Assembly: GCF_037975235.1 (NCBI RefSeq)
Contig: NZ_CP150241.1
Span: forward strand, 558,001 to 622,000
DNA length: 64,000 nt
Direction: 5' to 3'
Source of the DNA: Paenibacillus sp. FSL R5-0341
Lineage (GTDB): Bacteria > Bacillota > Bacilli > Paenibacillales > Paenibacillaceae
In this document: positions 45,101 to 52,250 of the stretch, piece by piece
How the letters are laid out: the number at the start of each line of letters is the position of its first letter
Position numbering within the stretch: position 1 is the stretch's first letter
The notes under the pieces: generated by a model
The model's input: only the letters and a program-made list of their open reading frames with translations
Database searches by the model: none
Told to the model about the DNA's origin: nothing
Program-made: the position numbers and the translations under genes

Positions 45101-45336
45101 ATCCCGCGGTCGAGAATCAGGCGACGGACCGGGTATTCCGAATCGGGCAGAATCGCAATGTACAGGTGCATAAGCTGATCTGTCAGGGAACACTGGAGGA
45201 ACGGATTGATGAGCTGATTGAAAGCAAGAAGGCACTGTCCGAGCAGGTCGTCGGTTCAGGTGAGAATTGGCTGACCGAGATGTCGGATGATGAGCTGCGC
45301 GGTCTAATCTCACTTCAGGGTGAGACGTGGCTGTGA
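42133..45336 (+). CDS. SNF2-family DEAD/DEAH helicase
   Basis: 1067 residues. N-terminal 560 residues are the SNF2-associated region of Gram-positive type; the motor follows with Walker [13 protein letters not shown], DEAQ box LDEAQYIKN, motif III [20 protein letters not shown], and the C-terminal helicase lobe with [27 protein letters not shown] and [13 protein letters not shown]. It translocates on double-stranded DNA or remodels protein-DNA complexes. CGGGAG precedes the ATG. It is followed 47 bases later by the SWIM gene, its usual partner. Confidence 0.93.
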   Translation: [1067 protein letters not shown]

Positions 45337-45382
45337 CCTTGAAAGCTCAGGAGAATATAGATGTTGAGAAAGGGGGATTGTT

Positions 45383-46197
45383 GTGAGCGAAAAATGGAAG
45401 ATCGAGATGCATATGTCCCCCGGTGGATGGACAGCAGAAGTAAATACAGCAGCGGAAGCGGAACAGGAAGTTTCCGTTTTCGCTTCCGCTGCTGAGGGCA
45501 AGACCGGATCAGCCGCAGGCGTGTTCACGGTCACGGGAACGCCATCGCCACTGAGCGAAGCCCAGCGCGAGGCTGTACTGGCTCAGCTGCGCAAGCGCCC
45601 GCTGACGCTGTACGCTCTGCTGCGCGGCGGCCCGGCGCCTGAAGAGCTTGCCGGGCTACTGCCGGCTGCGCAAGCGCCCGAGGGCTCGCCAGGCGCAGCC
45701 ACGGCCAGCTCGGCCGTGGCGTGCACCTGCGGCCGCCCGAGCTGCGCGCATGCCGCGGCCGCTGAGCGCGCCGTAACCGCGCGCCTCGCGTCCGAGCCGC
45801 TGCTGCAGCTGGCGCATGCCGGCCTGCCGCGCGAAGCGCTGCTCGCCGGCGTGCTGGGGGCATGGGCGGAGGAACTCGCCCATGATCCCAGCGGCCCCGG
45901 CCGCGCAGCAGAAACGGCTGGCCGCCCGCAGGCGCGGGGCGGCGAAGGCGGCGCAGCCGTCGGCGAGTGGATCGCCGAGGCAGCCGCAGACGGCGCCATG
46001 CACCAGCCGGGGCCGGGCTTTGGCGCCGTTGAGGTGCGCCTCGCGCAGCCGGGCAAGCCGCCGGCTCTGCCGGAGCTGACGCGCTGCTGCTGCCGGGCGT
46101 GCCGGCCACCGCAGGGCTGGACTTGATCCGCGAGCGTGTAGCCGCGCGGATGTGGCAGGCTGTCCAGAAGAAGACGGACAGCCCGGCAACCAAATGA
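45383..46197 (+). pseudogene. SWIM zinc-finger protein gene, frameshifted near its 3' end
   Basis: The frame starting at 45383 runs to a TGA at 46126, but around base 46085 coding switches frame: the alternative frame reads LLLPGVPATAGLDLIRERVAA then WQAVQKKTDSPATK and stops at 46197. A single-base change restores about 271 residues. The SWIM motif is CTCGRPSCAH (CxCx4CxH), found in partners of SNF2 helicases. Bases 45.56-46.11 kb are extremely GC-rich (49 of 60 bases G/C at 45661-45720, against 27 of 60 at 44281-44340), and encode Ala/Gly/Pro-rich protein. Sequencing error in the GC-rich tract is quite possible. Confidence 0.7.
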
Positions 46198-46209
46198 TGT
46201 ACTCATCAG

Positions 46210-46246
46210 AGCGGGGGAGATCTCAGATCACCCCTGCTTGTTTTTT
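46210..46246 (+). terminator. Intrinsic terminator after the SWIM gene
   Basis: AGCGGGGGAGATC...GATCACCCCTGCT hairpin, then TTTTTT. Confidence 0.75.
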
Positions 46247-46403
46247 ATTGCATAATCACTTTTGGATATATGAAGGCATATTCCCATTTCACTTCTATTG
46301 TGTACAGCACTGGGATGTTGCTCTAAAAGTCCAAAAAACGATCATATAAGCTGTACAGCGCGTATATATTCATCCGGATCTCGTCTAAAGGAGGTCTTTA
46401 CCG

Positions 46404-46505
46404 GTGGAGCTTCGCTCCCAATTAAGGTATACTGTCGCAGGGAACATTGCACGCAGACAACTAGACAGCAACATTTATATTATGGCGATAGGAGTTTTTA
46501 CATGA
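46404..46505 (+). CDS. Possible 33-aa small protein coupled to the VanY-type gene
   Basis: GTG at 46404 stands nine bases after a perfect AAAGGAGG (46387-46394). The frame runs 33 codons (VELRSQLRYTVAGN... IMAIGVFT) and its TGA overlaps the next ATG in an ATGA junction. The strong ribosome site otherwise has no gene to serve. Could be a leader peptide or small protein; no family known. Note that the VanY gene has its own weaker TAGGAG site. Confidence 0.4.
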   Translation: MELRSQLRYTVAGNIARRQLDSNIYIMAIGVFT

Positions 46506-47476
46506 AATCACATACAGGAAGACAGCGCCGCATGGTGGTTATGCTGTCCTCATTGATGATATGCGGAGTATTGCTTGCCGCGTGCCAGAACGGTTCAGGC
46601 ACAGAGGAGAGCCAGAATCCGAATGGAACAGGTAACACACAACAGGAGACGGACGGCACTACGGTTCATTTTACGGAGGATAAAGGAACGGATGGCGACA
46701 ATGCTGGCGGTGATGACACATCATCTTCTGGCAACAACGGTGAAGGCACGGATAGCGAGTCTGGGAATGCTTCAGCGGGCGAAGGGCAGGGCTCTTCGGA
46801 CAATGGTAACGGGGCGACAGCGGAAGATCCATTGCTGGAGAAACGCAGTATCAGCGCACTGCAAACGACAATTGATGCAAAATCCGTGGTGACCAATGCC
46901 GAGTCTATGACCGTTATTGTGAACAAGCAACGGAGTCTGCCTGACGGTTACGAGCCGGACGATCTGGTAGAGCCGAATGTACCGTTCTCCTTCGACGAAC
47001 CACACGAGAAGCGGCATATGCGCAAGGAAGCAGCCGAGGCACTGGAGAAGTTGTTTGCAGGTGCAAAAGCGGATGGCATTGAGCTTCGTGCGGTGTCCGG
47101 TTATCGTTCATATCAGCGTCAGGTATCCATCTATAACAATAATGTCAAAACCAAAGGTCAAGAATACACGGATCGCGTGAGCTCTGTGCCGGGCCGAAGC
47201 GAACATCAGACGGGTCTTGCCATTGATGTATCCAGCCCGAGTGTGGGCAATGTGCTGGAAGAGGTATTTGGCACATCGAAGGAAGGTCAGTGGCTGGCTG
47301 AACACGCTGCAGAATACGGATATGTCATCCGTTATCTGAAAGGTGAAGAAGATACCACAGGTTACGTCTATGAGCCTTGGCATATTCGGTACATCGGTAC
47401 CGATTTGGCACCGGATGTGGCGAAGAGTGGGTTAACTCTGGAAGAATACTTCGATGAGGCTAATATCAAGTTGTAA
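46502..47476 (+). CDS. VanY-type D-alanyl-D-alanine carboxypeptidase lipoprotein
   Basis: 324 residues. Signal peptide with lipobox VLLAAC, then a Gly/Ser/Asn/Asp/Glu-rich linker (about 30-110), then the peptidase M15B domain: AVSGYRSYQRQVSIY, GRSEHQTGLAIDVS (SxHxxGxAxD zinc site), WLAEHAAEYGYVIRY and EPWHIRYIG (second His). It trims the terminal D-Ala from peptidoglycan stem peptides outside the membrane. Standalone unit with a terminator. Confidence 0.92.
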   Translation: MKSHTGRQRRMVVMLSSLMICGVLLAACQNGSGTEESQNPNGTGNTQQETDGTTVHFTEDKGTDGDNAGGDDTSSSGNNGEGTDSESGNASAGEGQGSSDNGNGATAEDPLLEKRSISALQTTIDAKSVVTNAESMTVIVNKQRSLPDGYEPDDLVEPNVPFSFDEPHEKRHMRKEAAEALEKLFAGAKADGIELRAVSGYRSYQRQVSIYNNNVKTKGQEYTDRVSSVPGRSEHQTGLAIDVSSPSVGNVLEEVFGTSKEGQWLAEHAAEYGYVIRYLKGEEDTTGYVYEPWHIRYIGTDLAPDVAKSGLTLEEYFDEANIKL

Positions 47477-47480
47477 TTTA

Positions 47481-47539
47481 AATCCCCGAATGAACCGTCC
47501 TTGATCTAACCAATGGGCAGTCATTCAGGGGATTTTTTT
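47481..47539 (+). terminator. Intrinsic terminator after the VanY-type gene
   Basis: AATCCCCGAATGA pairs with TCATTCAGGGGATT (one bulge) and is followed by a T-run. Confidence 0.75.
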
Positions 47540-47666
47540 CTGTGCAAAAATGTTAATGGAGTTAAGATAGAATTAAACTTGATTCCATTGTCCGAGATGA
47601 TGGGAGACTGATATAATTCATGTTTAATCAGATGAGATAAATACAACCAAAGCGAGGGACGAGAAA

Positions 47667-48069
47667 ATGAGTAGACAGCAAGTATTTACCGGTTCCCCAT
47701 GGGGAACCGTTGGTGGGATATTGCCGTGCCATCCGTGTAGGTAACCGAATTGAAGTGGCGGGTACAACCGCGATGCAAGATGGTGTAGTTGTTGGGGCAG
47801 GTGATCCGTATGCACAGACAAGGTTCGTTTTGCAGACGATCGAGAATGCACTGAAAGAACTGGGGGCGGACATGTCGCATGTGGTGAGAACCCGGATGTT
47901 TGTGACCGATATCTCCAGATGGGAGGAAGTTGGCAAGGCGCACGGTGAATTTTTTGGACAGATCCAGCCTGTAGCTACCATGGTTGAAGTTAGCGCACTC
48001 ATTGATCCCTTGTTGATGGTTGAGATTGAAGTGGAAGCGATTGTTGAAGATGAAACCCAAGCCGGTTGA
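47667..48069 (+). pseudogene. RidA-family gene with a +1 frameshift
   Basis: ATG at 47667 after GAGGGA begins MSRQQVFTGSPW. One extra G in the GGGG run near 47702 throws it out of frame; removing it joins to EPLVGYCRAIRVGNRIEVAGTTA and a full YjgF/RidA domain ending at 48069 (about 133 residues). Key family blocks follow: QTRFVLQTIENALKEL, VVRTRMFVTDI, VATMVEVSALIDPLLMVEIEVEA. The catalytic Arg position of PARSA is ATMVEV, so this subgroup may not be a classical deaminase. The lesion could be a sequencing error. Confidence 0.75.
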
Positions 48070-48094
48070 TTCTGGCGATACCCGGAAGATTTTC

Positions 48095-48288
48095 TAAGGA
48101 ACACGGGACGTCTTATTTGGCGATAAGGTCCTCTTGCTAAAATGTAAGGAACATCAGACACGTTATTTCCCAAATTCCTTTGATAAAAATGCTGTAAACA
48201 GCTATTTATTCAAACATAGCTTGCCTGAGATTCCTTAGATTCCTGCGGGTGCTTCAAATCCTTGAATAAGACACCTCAGATTCGTTAG
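48095..48288. repeat. 194-bp fixed-geometry intergenic element, copy C
   Basis: Boxes TAAGGAAC (48095), TAAGGAAC (48145), ATTCCTTAG (48230), ATTCGTTAG (48280), with TAAGGAAC-N7-GTCTTATT, TAAGGAAC-N7-ACGTTATT and AATAAGAC-N7-ATTCGTTA. The two left boxes and the first right box carry the compensating C-to-G change (TAAGGAA / TTCCTTA). Offsets 50/85/50 match copies A and B. Confidence 0.75.
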
Positions 48289-48414
48289 CGTTAACTCCGC
48301 TTGCTCTTACATTCAGTATGCAACGTATTTCGTATGCAGCGCACATCGCACGTGTCTGCTCCGGACAAGTTTCAGATATCCTTCGGTTTTAAGCAGTTTG
48401 TAGACACACTCTAA

Positions 48415-48528
48415 AAAACCAGAACCAAAACCAGAACCAAAACCAAAACCAGAACCAAAACCAGAACCAGAACCAAAACCAAAACCAGAACCAAAACCAG
48501 AACCAAAACCAGAACCAAAACCAAAACC
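48415..48528 (+). repeat. Hexanucleotide array AAAACC/AGAACC, about 19 units
   Basis: Nineteen uninterrupted 6-base units that differ only at one position (A or G), in an irregular order. On the minus strand it would encode Gly-Phe/Gly-Ser repeats, but no gene signals support translation. The 705-base gap 48070-48774 otherwise holds copy C and a terminator. Confidence 0.85.
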
Positions 48529-48537
48529 AAAAAAAAC

Positions 48538-48582
48538 AACCTTATCCATGCCTGTCAAAAGACAAGCGGATAAGGTTATTTT
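48538..48582 (+). terminator. Intrinsic terminator beside the hexanucleotide array
   Basis: AACCTTATCC pairs with GGATAAGGTT, with an inner TGTC/GACA stem; the T-run on the plus strand is ATTTTG. It could also close the minus-strand stalk-domain gene, where the array would supply the U/G-rich tail. Confidence 0.6.
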
Positions 48583-48774
48583 GAATTGACTTCGCCGCCT
48601 GGCCGCACGGCCGAGCTCTTGATGCACCAAACTCATGACACTGCGCGTCAGGAGCTACATGCGGATGGCTGGTCATTATGATGCTCCACACTCATGACCC
48701 CGCGTTAAGCGATGCACGCGGTCGTCTGCAACAACATATAACATGTGTTTCAGCCAGACGTTTTTCTAACCGTA

Positions 48775-49845
48775 TTATTTCGCTTCCAGCTCTGCTGCAG
48801 GTGTTTCTAGAACCACTTTCCAAGCTGTTCCGATTGGAGGCAGGCTGCGTGTCAACACAGGGCTGTAGAATCCAATGACTTTAGTTCCTTTGGTCAGTTC
48901 TTCAGCTTTCACTGTTTCACCTTCGTGGTTCACGATCATTGTGTCTTTAGCAATGTTCAGCACGACATGGTCAGGGGCTGTTTCTGTTAACCGTGTACCT
49001 GTAATCTCAATCTGTGAGATGCTGCCTTCAGCTGTTGTTACATTTTCAATTGTACCCGCTGTACCCAGAAGCTCTTTAGGTTGTGCTTCAGATGTTGTAG
49101 CCGTATCCAGCACAGTGACTGTATAGGTCGGCGTTTGTGGTGGCAGGCTGCGGGTAGTGATCAGGGAATGCTCAGCTTCCACATTCATGCCAATGGCCAG
49201 ATCAGTCAGTGCAATCTCTTTCCCCTCAACTGAGATGAATTTCGTCTCATCGCTCAGATTGAGCACAATACCCTCCGTACCTGCACCGCCAATCTGGATG
49301 GACTTATATTTATCTTGGTTCGAGATTCTGGTAATTACACCACGTTCAGTAACCGTCTTCACGTCCTCTTCACTGGAGATAGTCACTTGATTCCCCGTTG
49401 TGTTCACTTGTCCATGCAGTACCTTTTCAGCAAAAGAAGCAGGTACATACAAAGTGCCGCCTGTGATTTCAGGCGCTGTGCCCAGCGTGAGCAGCATTTT
49501 ATTTACGGAATATTGGTCCTTGCCTGTAATTACCTGTGTCCACAGAGCACCCCGAGTCAGCTCTGCAGTTTTAGTTTCTTTATTCCATTTAAGTTCAATA
49601 CCCAGTGCGTCGGTAAGATCACGCAGCGGGATCATGGCTACTTTGCCATCCTTTTTCCAATAACCATCGGAGATGGATGCACCATTCACGGATACGTTTA
49701 CTACACTCACTGCGTTACTATCTGCTGAAACGGATGTTTGATGGACTGGTTGTGTGTGGTCCAGTGTTGCTGCATAAGCGGCTCCACCACCCAATGCCAT
49801 GGATAGGGCCATCAGTGCACTTACTTTTTTCATGTTGTTGTTCAT
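48775..49845 (-). CDS. Secreted copper-amine-oxidase-N (stalk) domain protein
   Basis: 356 residues. Signal peptide (KKVSALMALSMALGGGAAYAA), then a stalk domain at about 45-155 (NVSVNGASISDGYWKKDGKVAMIPLRDLTDALGIELKWNKETKTAEL... YVPASFAEKVL), and two C-terminal beta modules. Two copies of TRSLPP occur in the C-terminal half. Stalk domains are common on Paenibacillus cell-surface proteins; function unknown. The ATG follows GAAGGG; the upstream TTG is less likely. Confidence 0.82.
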   Translation of the reverse strand: MNNNMKKVSALMALSMALGGGAAYAATLDHTQPVHQTSVSADSNAVSVVNVSVNGASISDGYWKKDGKVAMIPLRDLTDALGIELKWNKETKTAELTRGALWTQVITGKDQYSVNKMLLTLGTAPEITGGTLYVPASFAEKVLHGQVNTTGNQVTISSEEDVKTVTERGVITRISNQDKYKSIQIGGAGTEGIVLNLSDETKFISVEGKEIALTDLAIGMNVEAEHSLITTRSLPPQTPTYTVTVLDTATTSEAQPKELLGTAGTIENVTTAEGSISQIEITGTRLTETAPDHVVLNIAKDTMIVNHEGETVKAEELTKGTKVIGFYSPVLTRSLPPIGTAWKVVLETPAAELEAK

Positions 49846-50094
49846 CAATATTCATCCCTTCTAATCTGTGTACTGACGCGGTAAAATCTTCCTTAGGGCC
49901 GCGCTTCAAGTTAATAGACGGGACAAATCGTCTAAGTGTTGCAGTTGAAATGTAATGAATGTAAGCGGTAGGTTAGTTTAAATTAGAAATATCGCTTGTA
50001 TTGCAGGTTATCCGCAGCAGGATCAGGTTAATTTCAGGTAAGTGGCCAAACCTTTGTCCTATTTCACATTCAAGTACGAGGAGGAACGGATTAG

Positions 50095-50571
50095 ATGAGT
50101 GATATGTTGGTAGCGCTCTATCGTTTACCGGAGCAAGAGAGTGGACTGAGAGCGTTGGAGGAATCTTCTATTGTGATTCGAAGAGCCATTGCCCCAGAGA
50201 AACAACTTGTATTGGATTGGGTGAGGTCACATTTTAGCCAGGCTTGGGTGGATGAATGTGAAGTTGCTTTTGCACGTCAGCCGGTGTCCTGTTATATTGC
50301 GGTTGAGCATGGGAAAATGATTGGATTTGCCTGTTACGAAGCGACATGTCGCAACTTCTTCGGACCGACAGGTGTGAGCCAGGATGCACGGGGCAAAGGT
50401 GTAGGCACAGCCTTGTTACTGGCCTGTATGCATGCAATGAAGGCGGACGGTTACGGGTATGCGATTATCGGATCAGCGGGACCTGTGGATTTCTATGCCC
50501 GGACGCTGGGTGCCGTGAAGATTGAAAATTCAACGCCGGGTATTTACGAAGGCATGCTGCGGGCAGACTAA
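50095..50571 (+). CDS. GNAT family N-acetyltransferase
   Basis: 158 residues with the acetyl-CoA binding motif A GVSQDARGKGVGTALLLACMHAM and the following GYAIIGSAGPVDFYARTLGA. Substrate unknown. GAGGAGG precedes the ATG. The oxidoreductase gene follows 45 bases later and may be co-transcribed. Confidence 0.88.
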   Translation: MSDMLVALYRLPEQESGLRALEESSIVIRRAIAPEKQLVLDWVRSHFSQAWVDECEVAFARQPVSCYIAVEHGKMIGFACYEATCRNFFGPTGVSQDARGKGVGTALLLACMHAMKADGYGYAIIGSAGPVDFYARTLGAVKIENSTPGIYEGMLRAD

Positions 50572-50616
50572 GACGATAATGATGTTATGGAAGTTGTGGA
50601 AAAGGAAGGGAGGACG

Positions 50617-51690
50617 ATGATGAGCACGAAACAAATGTTGCACATCGGAATGATCGGTACAGGATCAATCTCGGATCTTCATATGAGGTGTTATGCCAAA
50701 AACGAGGATGCCGTCATCTATGCCATTTGCGATCTGAACGAAGAACGGGCTAGGGCTGCTGCGCAAAAGTATGATGCCCAATCCGTGTACACCGATTATC
50801 GGGAGATGCTGGAGGACCCGCATGTGGATGCCGTCAGTATCTGTACCTGGAATAATACACACGCCGAATTTGCCATTGCTGCACTGGAGGCAGGCAAGCA
50901 TGTATTGTTGGAGAAACCAGTAGCAACCAATGTGGAAGATGCACTGCGGATTGAAGAAGCGGTGAAGAAGAGCGGACGTACGTTTATCGTTGGTTTTGTG
51001 CGGCGTTATGATAACAATATGCAGATGATGCGCAGATTCATTGATGCCGGGGAGTTTGGTGAACTGTATTATGCCAAAGCTTCCATTCTGCGGCGTCACG
51101 GCAATCCAGGCGGTTGGTTTGCTGATAAAAGCCGTTCCGGCGGCGGTCCCCTGATCGATCTGGGCGTACATATTATCGACCAATGCTGGTACCTCATGGG
51201 CAGGCCGAAACCTGTTTCGGTCAGTGGTAATACGTATCGGAAGTTGGGCAATCGTGCCCATATCGAACATCTTTCTTTTTACAAAGCAGCCGACTACAGC
51301 GCAGCTGTGAATGACGTGGAAGATATGGCGAATGCGCTCATACGGTTTGAAAACGGGGCTTCGCTGGCGGTGGATGTGAGCTTTACCCTGCATGCACGCG
51401 GAGATGAATCTTCGGTGAAATTATACGGCGAGCGTGGTGGGTTCGAACTGGAACCGGAGACACTGATCGTCACGGAGAAAAATAATACCATCCTGAATAT
51501 TGAACCCCAGACGGACAATACGGGTCTCCATATTCATAGTGCATTCCAGAACCAGATTGACCACTTTGTGGATTGTTGTCTGAACGGTACAGAGCCGATC
51601 AGCCCAATTGCGGATGGTGTGGCTTCCACGCGCATGTTGTGCGGAATCTACGAATCCGCTGAGAAAAGGCAGGAAATTCGTCTGGATTGA
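50617..51690 (+). CDS. Gfo/Idh/MocA family oxidoreductase
   Basis: About 357 residues. N-terminal Rossmann domain GMIGTGSISDLHMRCYAKN, the EKPVATN motif (LLEKPVATNVEDA) with catalytic-region lysine, and the GGGPLIDLGVHIIDQCWYLMG block with conserved Asp/His. Uses NAD(P) to oxidise or reduce a sugar or polyol derivative; substrate unknown. GGGAGG precedes the ATGATG pair; the upstream ATG at 50587 has no site. Confidence 0.9.
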   Translation: MMSTKQMLHIGMIGTGSISDLHMRCYAKNEDAVIYAICDLNEERARAAAQKYDAQSVYTDYREMLEDPHVDAVSICTWNNTHAEFAIAALEAGKHVLLEKPVATNVEDALRIEEAVKKSGRTFIVGFVRRYDNNMQMMRRFIDAGEFGELYYAKASILRRHGNPGGWFADKSRSGGGPLIDLGVHIIDQCWYLMGRPKPVSVSGNTYRKLGNRAHIEHLSFYKAADYSAAVNDVEDMANALIRFENGASLAVDVSFTLHARGDESSVKLYGERGGFELEPETLIVTEKNNTILNIEPQTDNTGLHIHSAFQNQIDHFVDCCLNGTEPISPIADGVASTRMLCGIYESAEKRQEIRLD

Positions 51691-51727
51691 GTTCATTTTA
51701 CACATGGCAGTTGTCCTTCATCATACT

Positions 51728-51774
51728 TAAAAAGCATGCGTCTTCCGCGTGATCTGCGGTTACGCATGCTTTTT
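51728..51774. terminator. Bidirectional intrinsic terminator
   Basis: AAAAAGCATGCGT and ACGCATGCTTTTT with an inner CCGCG/TGCGG stem, shared by the oxidoreductase and the leftward hypothetical gene. Confidence 0.85.
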
Positions 51775-51783
51775 GGCATCAGG

Positions 51784-52152
51784 TCATTTATTCAGTGGTG
51801 AATTCTCGTATCCAGGGTCATCATAATCCGTATCCTGCAGCCTTGGAAGTACGTTCATACTCTCAATTGCCTGCCGGGTATCTGGCGTACCATGGTCATA
51901 CAGAAAGGTATACAGCAAGGTCATGCCATCCGAAAATTGCTCTGTTGCCTCATCGTGGTCTGCCGACTTGTAGGGTACGGGAGCCCGTTGCAAAGTATAT
52001 GCATCGTCATCCTCCAGCACCTTCATCAAATCTTTCAATCGGCCCAACTGCCCGTCATCCACCAACACTTCAAAGGGTGTAGATTCGTTCTTTGTTCGTT
52101 CAATCAGGTTATGAGTTACCGATACATACAGATGTTGTTTGTCGTCCTGCAT
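51784..52152 (-). CDS. Hypothetical protein
   Basis: 122 residues, acidic, soluble, no recognised family. It carries a central LGRLKDLMKVLEDDDAYTLQRAPVPYKSADHDEATEQFSD segment (helical then polar) and an unstructured acidic C-terminus. The chosen ATG follows a GGGGG-rich ribosome site; the longer frame from 52209 adds an unlikely N-terminus. It lies 98 bases downstream of the helicase gene on the same strand. Confidence 0.6.
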   Translation of the reverse strand: MQDDKQHLYVSVTHNLIERTKNESTPFEVLVDDGQLGRLKDLMKVLEDDDAYTLQRAPVPYKSADHDEATEQFSDGMTLLYTFLYDHGTPDTRQAIESMNVLPRLQDTDYDDPGYENSPLNK

Positions 52153-52250
52153 AATCCAACCCCCATTCTGAAATGGAAAAAAGACGCTTCTACTGTTAAT
52201 AAACAGCAAAAAGCGCCCTGAAACGAGCTAGTATGCTCGTATTATTTGAG

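Noticed and set aside
45531..46206. Long antisense frames over the SWIM gene
   Set aside because: High GC makes stop codons rare on both strands; the plus frame has the SWIM motif and continues the helicase operon.
48415..48528. CRISPR array
   Set aside because: Units are 6 bases with no spacers; no cas genes in the window.
48313..48636. A 107-codon minus-strand frame with Gly-Phe/Gly-Ser repeats
   Set aside because: Its repeats come from the hexanucleotide array; no ribosome site and no plausible flanking protein sequence.
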